From NCBI RefSeq assembly GCF_003696285.1, contig NZ_RFFL01000006.1, forward strand, positions 186,001 to 250,000: a stretch of 64,000 nucleotides of DNA, read 5' to 3'. The notes under the pieces are model-generated. The model was not told the origin of the DNA. It did not search any database and was given only the letters and a program-made list of their open reading frames with translations. Of this stretch, positions 38,312 to 50,430 are shown piece after piece. Made by a program: the position numbers and the translations under genes. This DNA comes from Stutzerimonas nitrititolerans (GTDB lineage Bacteria; Pseudomonadota; Gammaproteobacteria; Pseudomonadales; Pseudomonadaceae). Position 1 is the stretch's first letter; every line of letters begins with the position of its first letter.

Positions 38312-40156
38312 TCACCCCTGCGTCAGCTGCTTGTACAGCTGTGGCAGGCGGAACGGCAGCTGCTGCGGGTCCTTGATCAGCGTGTAGCCGTTGGCGCCGA
38401 ACATGTAGGGCAGGTAGTCGCCGGCCTCGCTGTCGATGGTGATGCAGAACGGCAGCAGGCCCTGGCGGCGCGCTTCCAGCACGGCCATGCGGGTGTCTTC
38501 CACACCATAACGGCCCTCGTAGAGATCCAGGTCGTTGGGTTTGCCGTCGGTGACCAGCAAGAGCAGCTTGCGCCGCTGCTTGCGCGCGCCGAGCAGGTCG
38601 GTGGCCTGGCGAACGGCGGCACCCATGCGGGTGTAGAAGCCGGGGCGCAACGCCTGGATGCGACCGCGGGTTTCGTCGCCGTAGCGCTGGCGAAAGCTCT
38701 TCAGCTCCTGCATGCGCACCTGCTGCCGGCGCAGCGAAGAAAAGCCGTATAGCGCGAAGTCGTCCCCCACCGCCGACAGGGCCTCGCCGAACAGCATCAG
38801 GCTGTCGGCGATCACGTCGATCACCCGGTGCTCGTCATTCAGGTGCGCATCGGTGGACATCGACAGGTCGGCCAGCAGCAGGCAGGCCAGGTCGCGCCGG
38901 TTCTGCCGCTGCTCCATGAACAGTCCTCGCTCGGCGCAGTGGCCGTGCTGGCGCTCGACGTGGAAATCCAGCCAGGCCTGCATGTCCAGTTCCGATCCCT
39001 GGGGTTGCCCGCGCAGCCATTGACGGTCGTTGCGCAGGTTCTCGAACTGCCGGCGCAACCGCCGCGCCAGCGGCCCCAGCCGCACCGGCAACCCTCTGGG
39101 TTCGGAGCCCCGCGGCAACATCATCTGCAGGTTGACGAAGTCGTCCTGCAGGCGCTGTTTGCGATAGTCCCATTCCGGCAGCTTGATCCCTTCGCCCAGC
39201 GGAATGTCGTCGACGTCGGCCGGCGGCAGATCCAAGTGCAGTTTCAGGCCGCCGCCCTTGCGCATGCGCTGGCGCGACATCGCGATCTCGTCGAGGTCCT
39301 CGGCCACGCGCGAGGCGTCTTCGTTCTCGCTGTCGTCGTTCTGACGATCGAGCTCGACATGCTCGGACCAGCTGAACAGGTTTTCCAGGCGGAACAGCAT
39401 CAGCCCACCCTTGCTGGTGTTGTCCTCGACGCGCTTGGCGCGCTTGCGTATGCCGCTCTGTTCGGCAGGTGGCGCCTGCAGGTTGTTGTCCTGGTCCTCT
39501 TCGGCCAGTTCGGTGGCCTGTGGCACGCCCAGGTTTTCGGCTGGATACAGCCACATCGGCAGCGGCCAGGGCGCTACCTCGCTGCGTGGAAACTGCTCGA
39601 CACTGCCCGGCTCACGCAGCGCCTGACGCAGCGCCCGTTCCAGCGCCGCCTCGGCTCTGGGAAGCGAATCGGGATCCGGCCGCAGTTGCAGGTGCGCCTC
39701 CACCAAACGCTCGTAACGCGAGCGCATGGCGGGGAAGCGCTGGAGAATCGACTGGGTCCAGCGCTGGTTGTCGCGCGCCCAATGGCGCATCTCGCCGGCC
39801 TGCGCGGCGAGCAGCGCCAGCCAGCGATACAGATCCTGATTGAGCGAAACCTCGGGATAGACCGCGAGGCTCTGCGGCAGGCGCAGGTTGTTGGCGTCGC
39901 ACCAGGCCACCGGCAATTGCTTGCAGGTGCCGGCGACCTGCTGCAGCAGATTGCGCCGCAACATCAGGTCACGCGCGCTGGCGGCTTCCACACCTATGCC
40001 GCTGGCGCCGCCCATGGCTCGGAACAGCATCGCCAGGGGTCGGCGCATGCTCTCCAGTTCGACACAGGCTTCGGGGAAATCGGGGCTTGCGCGACGGGTG
40101 ATGAAGCGATGCCAGACGCTGCCGACCCACTCTTCGACTTCGATGGTAAAGGCCAT
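38312..40156 (-). CDS. norD: NorD, VWA-domain accessory protein of NO reductase
   Basis: 614 aa cytosolic protein ending in a von Willebrand A domain with the metal-site motif LLADLSMSTDAHL (a D-x-S-x-S variant) around residue 432. With the NirQ-type MoxR ATPase it activates or assembles NO reductase. The ATG at 40156 (MAFTIEVEEWVG) sits behind GGAG; a TTG two codons up is rejected. It follows norB by 83 bp and is the last gene of norCBD. Confidence 0.92.
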   Translation of the reverse strand: MAFTIEVEEWVGSVWHRFITRRASPDFPEACVELESMRRPLAMLFRAMGGASGIGVEAASARDLMLRRNLLQQVAGTCKQLPVAWCDANNLRLPQSLAVYPEVSLNQDLYRWLALLAAQAGEMRHWARDNQRWTQSILQRFPAMRSRYERLVEAHLQLRPDPDSLPRAEAALERALRQALREPGSVEQFPRSEVAPWPLPMWLYPAENLGVPQATELAEEDQDNNLQAPPAEQSGIRKRAKRVEDNTSKGGLMLFRLENLFSWSEHVELDRQNDDSENEDASRVAEDLDEIAMSRQRMRKGGGLKLHLDLPPADVDDIPLGEGIKLPEWDYRKQRLQDDFVNLQMMLPRGSEPRGLPVRLGPLARRLRRQFENLRNDRQWLRGQPQGSELDMQAWLDFHVERQHGHCAERGLFMEQRQNRRDLACLLLADLSMSTDAHLNDEHRVIDVIADSLMLFGEALSAVGDDFALYGFSSLRRQQVRMQELKSFRQRYGDETRGRIQALRPGFYTRMGAAVRQATDLLGARKQRRKLLLLVTDGKPNDLDLYEGRYGVEDTRMAVLEARRQGLLPFCITIDSEAGDYLPYMFGANGYTLIKDPQQLPFRLPQLYKQLTQG

Positions 40157-40239
40157 GAACAATCACTCCGTAGCGCATTCGAAAAACAGAAACGGCCCGC
40201 TAGGAATCAGCCGGGCCGTTGTACATATCGCGGTCGGAC

Positions 40240-41670
<1,431 letters not shown>

Positions 41671-42111
41671 TCAGCCCTCCTTGTTTGGCGGCCAGTTGTT
41701 GGTATCGATCTTCGAAGTCCACTTGAGGAACTCCGCCAGATCGTCGACTTCCTGCTCGCTCAGGTTGAATTGCGGCATCGCGCGACGCCCCGGGGCGCCC
41801 AGCGGCTGCGCCTTCATCCAGGCGCTCAGGAAGGGCTTGAAGGCCGCATCCTCACCGCGACGAACGAAGACGTTGCCCAGCTCCGGCGCGAAGTAGGCGC
41901 CCTCACCGAGCAGACTGTGACAGCCGATGCAGTTGTTGTTTTCCCAGACTTCCTTGCCGCGCACTACCGCCTCGGTCAACTCCGAAGCGTTGGTACGCTC
42001 TGGGAAAGTCTGCTCTGTGTGATAGGTCAGGCCTAGGAATACCAGGAAGAAGAACACGCTTCCCCCGAAGTAAATATTCCTGGCCATCCCCTTGGTGAAG
42101 GTGTCGGACAT
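41671..42111 (-). CDS. norC: Nitric oxide reductase cytochrome c subunit NorC
   Basis: 146 aa: N-terminal membrane anchor (about 12-30) and a periplasmic heme c domain with CIGCH (61-65) and a Met ligand in RRAMPQFNL. It passes electrons to NorB. The ATG at 42111 matches the family; the frame upstream is open but unlikely. A perfect DNR box lies 58 bp before it. Confidence 0.97.
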   Translation of the reverse strand: MSDTFTKGMARNIYFGGSVFFFLVFLGLTYHTEQTFPERTNASELTEAVVRGKEVWENNNCIGCHSLLGEGAYFAPELGNVFVRRGEDAAFKPFLSAWMKAQPLGAPGRRAMPQFNLSEQEVDDLAEFLKWTSKIDTNNWPPNKEG

Positions 42112-42168
42112 GGTCGCCTCCTCATGGCTTGGCGTGGCCAGTTTAAGAAGGTGCCTATCGAAATACGC

Positions 42169-42182
42169 TTGATGGCAATCAA
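42169..42182 (-). promoter_or_regulatory. DNR/FNR box of norCBD
   Basis: TTGATGGCAATCAA (near-palindromic, perfect half-sites), centred about 65 bp before the norC ATG. Confidence 0.9.
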
Positions 42183-42361
42183 GAAAAACCTGAACGCAAC
42201 ACTCGGGTATAGCCTTGCCGCCGTTTTCCCTGCGGGCACGTCGAAGCCCGAAGCCAGAGCCTTCGAGCGGCGATCTCAGACGCATGAATATGGAGCGGCG
42301 GAAGGCACTGCGACCATGGGTCGCCAGCATGCCGCTGCAAAGAAAAGAGGGGAAAGAGAGC

Positions 42362-42433
42362 GGCGCCCTTGTGGGGGCGCCTAGGGTCTGTTGCCGTTTC
42401 GTCGCGAGCCGCGTACGAACGGCAACAGACCCC
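42362..42433. repeat. Tandem hairpins between nirP and norC
   Basis: A short GGCGCCC/GGGGCGCC hairpin (to 42381) is followed by a perfect 15 bp stem GGGTCTGTTGCCGTT/AACGGCAACAGACCC (42384-42433). It starts right past the nirP stop codon and resembles a pseudomonad intergenic repeat. It may end nirQOP transcripts. Confidence 0.65.
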
Positions 42434-42438
42434 AGGAA

Positions 42439-42690
42439 CTACAGCAGCATCGCCAGCACGATTCCCGCCGCCATCGCCAGCGGCCAGCACAGCAGCAGGA
42501 GCCGCCAGAGCCCAGGCGCATGACGCAACTCCATGAAACCGTCGGTGATCAGCCAGGCCTTGACCAGAGCAATGGCCATTACCCCGGCGGCAAGCAGCAG
42601 CGTCGAGCCGGCGTTGCCCAGCACCACCGTGCCGATGGACAGCACGGCGAGCCCGACCCAGCAGTAGATCAGTACCTTCGAAGCGGACAT
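42439..42690 (-). CDS. nirP: NirP/NorF-like small membrane protein
   Basis: 83 aa with three hydrophobic segments, matching the cytochrome c oxidase subunit IV-like family (prokaryotic type) seen beside NirO/NorE. The ATG at 42690 follows GAGGTTCCG. It comes ten bases after nirO and probably forms a complex with it. Its role in NO reductase maturation or activity is not settled. Confidence 0.82.
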   Translation of the reverse strand: MSASKVLIYCWVGLAVLSIGTVVLGNAGSTLLLAAGVMAIALVKAWLITDGFMELRHAPGLWRLLLLCWPLAMAAGIVLAMLL

Positions 42691-42700
42691 CGGAACCTCG

Positions 42701-43288
42701 TCAGTTGAGCACGTAGACCAGCGGGAACAGCAGCACCCAGACCATGTCGACCATGTGCCAGTACAGCACCCCCGACTCAAGCCCGGCATGCTCATGCGCG
42801 GTATAGGCGCCTCGGCGGCAGCGATCAGCCATCCAGCCCAGGATCACCATGCCCAGCAGCACGTGCAGGAAGTGAAAACCGGTGAGAAGCCAGTACAGGG
42901 TGAAGAATGTGTTGTGCTCCATCCCCAGCCCCGCTTCGGCGAGGTGCCCGTACTCGTTGAGCTTGAGTACCACATAGACGCAGGACGTGAGCAGCGCGGC
43001 CAACAGCAAACCGGCAGCGCGCAGCGGTCGCGACACGCGCACCTGCTCGACCGCCAGCGCGGCGAACAGCCCCGACGTCAGCAGGCTCAGCGTCAGCGCC
43101 AGTCCCATGGAACTGTCCAGCGCGGCGCGGCTCTGCGCGAACAGCTCGGGACTGAGCCATTGGGTGACGGCAAACGCGAGAATGAAGATCGCGAACACTG
43201 ACAACTCGACCAGAATGAAGAACCACATGGCCAGGTCGCCCGGCAACCGCAGGCCGGACCTGGCAAAAACCTCAGGCGAAGTGGACAT
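42701..43288 (-). CDS. nirO: NirO/NorE-like cytochrome c oxidase subunit III homologue
   Basis: 195 aa with five to six membrane helices. FHFLHVLLGMVILG and YWHMVDMVWVLLFPLVYV are typical of subunit III. Without a catalytic oxidase subunit beside it, it is thought to assist NO reductase. Its start overlaps the nirQ stop by 17 bp, giving a tight nirQ-nirO-nirP unit as in P. aeruginosa. Confidence 0.9.
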   Translation of the reverse strand: MSTSPEVFARSGLRLPGDLAMWFFILVELSVFAIFILAFAVTQWLSPELFAQSRAALDSSMGLALTLSLLTSGLFAALAVEQVRVSRPLRAAGLLLAALLTSCVYVVLKLNEYGHLAEAGLGMEHNTFFTLYWLLTGFHFLHVLLGMVILGWMADRCRRGAYTAHEHAGLESGVLYWHMVDMVWVLLFPLVYVLN

Positions 43289-44081
43289 CGACTACATCCA
43301 TCAGTGCGGCAACGGTTTGCGGATCATCGGACAGCGGCTCGGCCAGGCAGGACATGCACGCCTCGCGCGGGCTCATGCCGGCGCGGATCATCCGCGCCGC
43401 GAAGATCAGCAGACGGGTCGAGGCCACCTCTTCCAGGTCGTGCTGTTCCAGTCGCCGTAACGCCTGCCCCAGCTTGACGATCTGCGCGGCCAGCTCAGCA
43501 TCGACCTGCGCCTCGTTGGCGACGATGCGCTGCTCCTCGGCCGCGGATGGATAGTCGAAACGCATGGCCACGAAGCGCTGCCGGGTACTGGGTTTCATGC
43601 CCTTGAGCAGGTTCTGGTAACCGGGGTTGTAGCTGACCACCAGCATGAAGCCCGGCGGCGCCTTGAGCGTCTCGCCCGTGCGCTCGATGAAGAGCTCGCG
43701 ACGATCGTCGGCCAGCGGGTGCAACACCACCGCAGTGTCCTGACGCGCTTCCACCACCTCATCGAGATAGCAGATGCCACCCTCACGCACCGCGCGGGTC
43801 ATCGGCCCGTCCTGCCACCAGGTGCCCTGGGCGCCGATCAGGTGGCGGCCGACCAGGTCGGCGGCGGACAGGTCGTCGTGGCAGGCCACGGTGTACAGCG
43901 GCAGATTCAGCCGGTGCGCCATGTACTGCACGAAGCGGGTCTTGCCGCAGCCGGTCGGCCCCTTGATCAGCACCGGCATGCCATGGCGCCAGGCCTGCTC
44001 GAAGAGCGCCTCTTCGTTGGCCTGCGGTTGGTAGAACGGAGCGCCATCCAGACCAACATCAAGATGTACAGGCGCATTCAT
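43272..44081 (-). CDS. nirQ: NirQ, MoxR-type AAA+ ATPase
   Basis: 269 aa. Walker A is KGPTGCGKTRFVQ, Walker B ICYLDEVVEAR, and SYNPGYQNLLKGMKPSTRQRF is the MoxR/CbbQ/NirQ signature. It works with NorD to activate NO reductase (and in some species nitrite reductase). The ATG at 44081 follows GAGGTATTG; a TTG at 44087 is the alternative. It is divergent from nirS across a shared regulatory region. Confidence 0.93.
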   Translation of the reverse strand: MNAPVHLDVGLDGAPFYQPQANEEALFEQAWRHGMPVLIKGPTGCGKTRFVQYMAHRLNLPLYTVACHDDLSAADLVGRHLIGAQGTWWQDGPMTRAVREGGICYLDEVVEARQDTAVVLHPLADDRRELFIERTGETLKAPPGFMLVVSYNPGYQNLLKGMKPSTRQRFVAMRFDYPSAAEEQRIVANEAQVDAELAAQIVKLGQALRRLEQHDLEEVASTRLLIFAARMIRAGMSPREACMSCLAEPLSDDPQTVAALMDVVDVHFA

Positions 44082-44170
44082 TGGCAATACCTCACTGCAG
44101 CAGTTGGTTAATCATCTGCCGCCAAACTACCCCCCGCACCGCCCCCTCTCAAGCCATCCGCCGGCGAAGC

Positions 44171-44184
44171 TTGATTACGGTCAA
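44171..44184 (-). promoter_or_regulatory. DNR/FNR box of nirQOP
   Basis: TTGACCGTAATCAA on the minus strand, one base from the consensus, 90 bp before the nirQ ATG. Confidence 0.82.
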
Positions 44185-44340
44185 GTCCCGCTTGAAATGG
44201 CACCTTCTCGAGGCCGTGCACCCGCCAGCAGCGCAGGCCGTACGCGGGCTCGCCGAGCCCTTTCGTTTCTGCATACAACCCTCGCCCGCACTGGCCTCCC
44301 CGCGACACGACGTCACGTTCGGGGGGTCGCCGAAAGACTC

Positions 44341-44354
44341 TTGACTGCCATCAA
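44341..44354 (+). promoter_or_regulatory. DNR/FNR box of nirS
   Basis: TTGACTGCCATCAA, one base from the consensus, 122 bp before the nirS ATG. Confidence 0.85.
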
Positions 44355-44436
44355 GCGCGTTCGCAAGAGGCCCACCTAGGATGCAAACCGCGCACAAGAA
44401 GAAAGCACCCGGGAACTGCCACATCGCCGTAACTAG

Positions 44437-46155
<1,719 letters not shown>

Positions 46156-46223
46156 CCCGCCCGAGAACGGCATGCCGACTCCCCCGTGCCTGGCGCGGGG
46201 GAGCTGGCCAGGGAATCGCACCC

Positions 46224-46826
46224 ATGACAGACCACAAAGACCCGAAACCGAAGGCTAGCCGCCTTTCATTCCTGCGCCGGCCGAGTACGCGCTACTCGCT
46301 CGGGGCCATTCTCATCGTCGGTATCGCGACAGGGGTGATTTTCTGGGGCGGCTTCAACACCGCCATGGAAGCCACCAACACCGAAACCTTCTGCATCTCC
46401 TGCCACGAGATGGGCGACAACGTCTATCCCGAATACAAGGAAACCATCCACTATTCCAACCGCACCGGCGTACGGGCGACCTGCCCGGACTGCCACGTGC
46501 CCAAGGAGTGGACGCACAAGATGGTGCGCAAGGTCGAGGCCTCCAAGGAGCTCTGGGGCAAGCTGATCGGCACCATCGATACCCGCGAGAAATTCGAGGA
46601 CAAGCGCCTGACCCTGGCGCGCCGCGAATGGTCGCGGATGAAATCCAACGATTCGCGCGAATGCCGCAACTGCCACAGCCTGGAGAGCATGAGCTCCGAC
46701 AAGCAGAAACAACGGGCGCGCGTGCAGCACAAGATGGCTGCCGAAGACAACATGACCTGCATCAACTGCCACAAGGGGATCGCCCACCATCTACCCGAAG
46801 GCATGACCGAAGAAGACGAAGAGTGA
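46224..46826 (+). CDS. nirT: NirT, NapC-family tetraheme cytochrome c
   Basis: 200 aa with one N-terminal anchor helix (about 26-48) and four CxxCH sites: CISCH, CPDCH, CRNCH and CINCH. NapC/NirT proteins oxidise membrane quinol and reduce periplasmic cytochromes, here leading to NirS. P. aeruginosa lacks this gene in its nir locus, so it points to a P. stutzeri-like lineage. It lies 68 bp after nirS. Confidence 0.94.
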   Translation: MTDHKDPKPKASRLSFLRRPSTRYSLGAILIVGIATGVIFWGGFNTAMEATNTETFCISCHEMGDNVYPEYKETIHYSNRTGVRATCPDCHVPKEWTHKMVRKVEASKELWGKLIGTIDTREKFEDKRLTLARREWSRMKSNDSRECRNCHSLESMSSDKQKQRARVQHKMAAEDNMTCINCHKGIAHHLPEGMTEEDEE

Positions 46827-46873
46827 TCGGCCGGTCCAGGCGGGCCAGCACCATCGAAGATGAGGAACCGAAG

Positions 46874-47749
46874 ATGAAAAAGATCATGATGGCCAACGCT
46901 ATCAGCGCCGCACTGGCGCTCACGGCATTCAATGCCCTGGCTGCCGCGCCCGCCGACTGGAGCGCCGTACCAGCAATCGAAACCGGCGTGTTCTATCCTG
47001 GCGTGTCGCCGGTCGAATGGATCACCAAGGGCACCGAGCACGGTGGCGCGCGCGTCCTGCGCAAAGGCGAGACCTGTGCCGCCTGCCACTCCGAAGAGAT
47101 CGCCGACATGGGCGAGAAGATGGTCAGCGGCAAGAAGATCGAACCTTCGCCCATTCCCGGCAAGGCCGCGTTCATCAGCACGACCGTGCAGGCCGCCCAT
47201 GATGGTGAGAATCTCTACCTGCGCTTCTCCTGGAAGCAGCCGGCGGCTTCCGGCAGCGCGCCGATGGATGAGCTGAACCCGATGAAGATCGCCTACATGC
47301 TAGAGGCAGGCGACAAGGTCGAACTGGCCGGTCAGGCCGGCTGCTGGGCCAGCTGCCACGGCGACGCCCGCACCATGCCCGGCGCGGACGCCAACAAGAC
47401 CAAGTACGTCAAGGACGGCTCGCTGGCGGGCGGTATCTACTACGACCTGAACCAGTGGCGCAGCGGCGAGAACAAGAGCTTCGACGGTTATGTCGCCGAT
47501 CACCGAGAAATGGAAGGTGGCCAGGCGCTGGTAGGGGCCGAAGGCAAGCTCGAAGGCGATACCTGGTCCGTGGTATTCACCCGCAAGTTCACCGGCGGTG
47601 AAGGCGATGTCGCGCTGGTGCCCGGCAACACCTACAACTTCGGCTTCGCGATCCATGATGACGCCACCTCAGGGCGGTTCCACCATGTGTCCCTCGGCTA
47701 CAAGCTCGGTATCGATGCCGAAGGCGACATCACCGCAACCAAGCTCTGA
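46874..47749 (+). CDS. nirB: NirB, exported cytochrome c-552 type protein
   Basis: 291 aa with a signal peptide ending NALAAA. It has one classical heme site CAACH (68-72) and a second candidate CWASCH (157-162), which is CxxxCH rather than CxxCH. The C-terminal half is beta-rich (residues about 185-290) and resembles heme-binding subunits of the ethylbenzene dehydrogenase type. NirB of P. stutzeri is described as a diheme cytochrome; its electron partner is uncertain. It follows nirT by 48 bp. Confidence 0.85.
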   Translation: MKKIMMANAISAALALTAFNALAAAPADWSAVPAIETGVFYPGVSPVEWITKGTEHGGARVLRKGETCAACHSEEIADMGEKMVSGKKIEPSPIPGKAAFISTTVQAAHDGENLYLRFSWKQPAASGSAPMDELNPMKIAYMLEAGDKVELAGQAGCWASCHGDARTMPGADANKTKYVKDGSLAGGIYYDLNQWRSGENKSFDGYVADHREMEGGQALVGAEGKLEGDTWSVVFTRKFTGGEGDVALVPGNTYNFGFAIHDDATSGRFHHVSLGYKLGIDAEGDITATKL

Positions 47750-47763
47750 CCCCCTCCCCCGGG

Positions 47764-47800
47764 AAATGACGGGCCAGCACGACGCCGGCCCGTTCCATTT
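47764..47800 (+). terminator. Hairpin after nirB
   Basis: AAATG-ACGGGCC pairs with GGCCCGT-CCATTT shortly past the nirB stop codon. The T-run is short. Confidence 0.45.
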
Positions 47801-47854
47801 CCACCTCTCAGCAAGACGCGTCTTGCGCCGTAACCGGCCGCTGCAATGCCACGT

Positions 47855-47888
47855 CGCCAACGCAACGGGTTTTCAACGGTCTGTTAGG
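47855..47888. repeat. Solo end of the MITE-like repeat family
   Basis: GCCAACGCAACGGGTTTTCAACGGTCTGTTAG, listed here only by its ends (GCCAACGCA and TTTTCAACGGTCTG), matches the right end of copies C and D. The rest of the element is missing. It abuts the nirM DNR box. Confidence 0.6.
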
Positions 47889-47902
47889 TTGATCCCAGTC
47901 AA
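47889..47902 (+). promoter_or_regulatory. DNR/FNR box of nirM
   Basis: TTGATCCCAGTCAA, one base from the consensus. It lies 218 bp before the nirM ATG, farther than the others, so the transcript would have a long leader. The 371 bp nirB-nirM gap otherwise holds the nirB hairpin and the repeat end. Confidence 0.78.
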
Positions 47903-48120
47903 GGACTCACCCGACCGCGCTGGCTCATGCTCACCCCGTCGCCGCAATGACATTTGCGCCGGGAGATGCATCGCCTGCGAATGGAAACAGTGATCCGGAA
48001 CAAAAGGTTGCTTACCCATATCGGTAAATTTAACGTGCATCCACCCAGTACATTTGTTGCTGGGTTTTTCCACCGGGGCGGGCTCAGATCCTCCCCTCAA
48101 TTAGCCTTGAGGAAGTACTC

Positions 48121-48435
48121 ATGAAAAAAATCCTGGTTCCGCTGTTCGCCCTGAGCGGCGCGCTGATGCTGCAACCGGCGATTGCTCAGGACGGCGAAGC
48201 GCTGTTCAAGAGCAAGCCTTGCGCAGCCTGCCACAGCATCGATGCCAAGCTGGTTGGCCCGGCATTCAAGGAAGTCGCCGCCAAATACGCGGGCCAGGAA
48301 GGCGCAGCCGACCTGCTTGCCGGCCACATCAAGAACGGCAGCCAGGGCGTCTGGGGTCCGATCCCGATGCCGCCAAACGCTGTAACCGAAGAAGAAGCCA
48401 AGATCCTCGCCGAGTGGGTTCTTAGCCAGAAGTAA
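48121..48435 (+). CDS. nirM: Cytochrome c-551 (NirM)
   Basis: 104 aa with a signal peptide ending PAIAQ and a mature domain of about 82 residues. CAACH (34-38) binds heme and the Met of WGPIPMPPN is the sixth ligand. It donates electrons to NirS and other periplasmic reductases. The box upstream suggests a promoter separate from nirS. Confidence 0.97.
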   Translation: MKKILVPLFALSGALMLQPAIAQDGEALFKSKPCAACHSIDAKLVGPAFKEVAAKYAGQEGAADLLAGHIKNGSQGVWGPIPMPPNAVTEEEAKILAEWVLSQK

Positions 48436-48456
48436 CCTAGCGTCCTGGAGGACGTC

Positions 48457-48798
48457 ATGACAGTGTCCCGACACGCAGTATCACGTTTGGGGCTCGCCCT
48501 GGCGTCCCTCCTCCTGATTCCCGCAGCCCTGGCCGCGGCACCTGATGCCGAACGCCAGGCTCAACTCGAACACCTTCTCGTGCAGGACTGCGGTTCCTGT
48601 CACGGCCTGCGCATGACCGGCGGCCTCGGCCCCGCCATCACCCGCGACGCACTGGCCGGCAAACCCCGCGACAGCCTCATCGCCACCGTGACCCACGGAA
48701 GACCCGGCACCGCCATGCCCGGCTGGAATGCCCTGCTCGACGAGCAGGACATCGTCTGGCTGGTCGATCTGCTTCTCGAAGGATATCCAAAGCCATGA
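48457..48798 (+). CDS. nirC: Cytochrome c55X (NirC)
   Basis: 113 aa exported monoheme cytochrome: signal peptide ending AALAA, CGSCH (45-49), Met in TAMPGWNAL. It is thought to accept or deliver electrons in the last step of heme d1 formation with NirN, or to NirS. Its stop overlaps the nirF start (ATGA). Confidence 0.93.
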   Translation: MTVSRHAVSRLGLALASLLLIPAALAAAPDAERQAQLEHLLVQDCGSCHGLRMTGGLGPAITRDALAGKPRDSLIATVTHGRPGTAMPGWNALLDEQDIVWLVDLLLEGYPKP

Positions 48799-49970
48799 TC
48801 CGTCCCTTCCTGCTGCTGGCTGCGGCCGGCCTGCTTTGCGCCTGCGCGCAACAACCCCTGCGCGGCACCGGCGACCTGGGCGTGGTGGTGGAACGCGCCA
48901 CCGGCAGCCTGCAACTGATCGAGAGCAGCGGCATGAGCAGCCTGGCGCGCATCGAGGGGCTGGGCGACCTGTCCCACGCTTCGGTGGTGTTTTCCCGTGA
49001 CCAGCGCTTCGCCTATGTCTTCGGCCGCGACGGCGGGCTGACCAAAGTCGACCTGCTGCGCCAGCGCATCGACAAGCGCGTGATCCAGGGCGGCAACAGC
49101 ATCGGCGGCGCCATCAGCCAGGACGGCCGTCTGATCGCCGTGGGCAACTACGAGCCGGGAGGCGTCAAGGTCTTCGACGCCCAGACCCTGGAGCAGATCG
49201 CCGACATTCCCGCCACGCCGCTGGCCGACGGCAGCCGCAATTCCCGCGTGGTGGGCGTCACCGACGTACCGGGCCAACGCTTCATCTATAGCCTGTTCGA
49301 TACCGGCGAAACCTGGCTGCTGGACTTCAGCCAGAGCCGCACGCCGCAGATCAGCCGTTTCGAGAACATCGGCAACCAGCCCTACGATGCGCTGCTCACG
49401 CCGGAGGGTCGTTACTACATCGCAGGCCTGTTCGGCGAGGACGGCATGGCCAAGCTCGACCTCTGGCACCCCGAGCGCGGCGTCGAACGCATCCTCGACG
49501 GCTACGGCCGTGGCCAGCAGAAACTGCCGGTCTATAAGATGCCGCACCTGGAAGGCTGGACCGTGGCCGGCAACCAGACCTTCGTGCCCGCCATCGGCCA
49601 GCATCGCGTGCTGGTAATGGACAGCGAGAACTGGCAACAGACCGGTGCCATCGACGTCGCCGGCCAGCCGATCTTCGTCATGGCGCGCCCAGATGCGCGA
49701 CAGATCTGGGTCAACTTCGCCCATCCGGACAACGGCAAGATCCAGGTCATCGACAGCGAAACCCACGACATCATCGCCACCCTGGAGCCCGGCCCTGCCG
49801 TGTTGCACATGGAGTTCACCGCGCGCGGCGACCAACTCTGGCTGTCGGTGCGCGACGGCGGCGAAATTCAGGTCTGGGACCCCTACACGCTGAAACTGCT
49901 CAAGCGCCTGCCGGCGGAAAGCCCGAGCGGCATCTTCTTCAGCAGCCGCGCCCACGAGACGGGGTTGTGA
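48795..49970 (+). CDS. nirF: NirF, heme d1 biosynthesis propeller lipoprotein
   Basis: 391 aa. An N-terminal lipobox-like LLCAC (about residue 15) fits the membrane-anchored periplasmic NirF of P. aeruginosa. The rest is a beta-propeller related to the NirS d1 domain. It acts late in heme d1 synthesis, after NirJ and before NirN. It overlaps nirC by four bases and ends one base before nirD. Confidence 0.95.
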   Translation: MIRPFLLLAAAGLLCACAQQPLRGTGDLGVVVERATGSLQLIESSGMSSLARIEGLGDLSHASVVFSRDQRFAYVFGRDGGLTKVDLLRQRIDKRVIQGGNSIGGAISQDGRLIAVGNYEPGGVKVFDAQTLEQIADIPATPLADGSRNSRVVGVTDVPGQRFIYSLFDTGETWLLDFSQSRTPQISRFENIGNQPYDALLTPEGRYYIAGLFGEDGMAKLDLWHPERGVERILDGYGRGQQKLPVYKMPHLEGWTVAGNQTFVPAIGQHRVLVMDSENWQQTGAIDVAGQPIFVMARPDARQIWVNFAHPDNGKIQVIDSETHDIIATLEPGPAVLHMEFTARGDQLWLSVRDGGEIQVWDPYTLKLLKRLPAESPSGIFFSSRAHETGL

Positions 49971-49971
49971 C

Positions 49972-50430
49972 ATGCAACTGGACAGCCTCAGCCGCCGCCT
50001 GATCGACCGCTTCCAGCACGGCATGCCACTGTGCGCCGAGCCCTACCGCGCCATGGCCGAGGCGCTGGAGTGCAGCGAAGAAGAGATCCTCGCCAGCCTT
50101 GAGCAGCTGGAACGCAGCGGCGGGCTTTCCCGGATCGGCCCCGTCTTCGAGCACAGCCGCGCCGGCGCCAGCACCCTGGTGGCGCTCGCCGTGCCAGTGG
50201 CGCGCGTAGAAGCGGTGGCAGCGCGGATCAACAGCTTCCCCGAGGTCAACCACAACTACCTGCGCGAGCATGACTACAACCTCTGGTTCGTGGTCACGGG
50301 CCCTGACCGCGCGCACCTGGACGCTCTGCTGGCGCAGATCGAGGCGGAAACCGGCCTCACGCCGCTGGACCTGCCGATGGAATGCGCCTACCGCATCGAC
50401 CTCGGCTTTCCCATTGGAGATGCGCCATGA
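49972..50430 (+). CDS. nirD: Siroheme decarboxylase subunit NirD
   Basis: 152 aa Lrp/AsnC-like fold: winged helix (about 1-60) and a RAM-like domain with [18 protein letters not shown]. With NirL, G and H it decarboxylates siroheme at C12 and C18. The HNY motif holds a His implicated in catalysis. Its stop overlaps the nirL start. Confidence 0.93.
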   Translation: MQLDSLSRRLIDRFQHGMPLCAEPYRAMAEALECSEEEILASLEQLERSGGLSRIGPVFEHSRAGASTLVALAVPVARVEAVAARINSFPEVNHNYLREHDYNLWFVVTGPDRAHLDALLAQIEAETGLTPLDLPMECAYRIDLGFPIGDAP

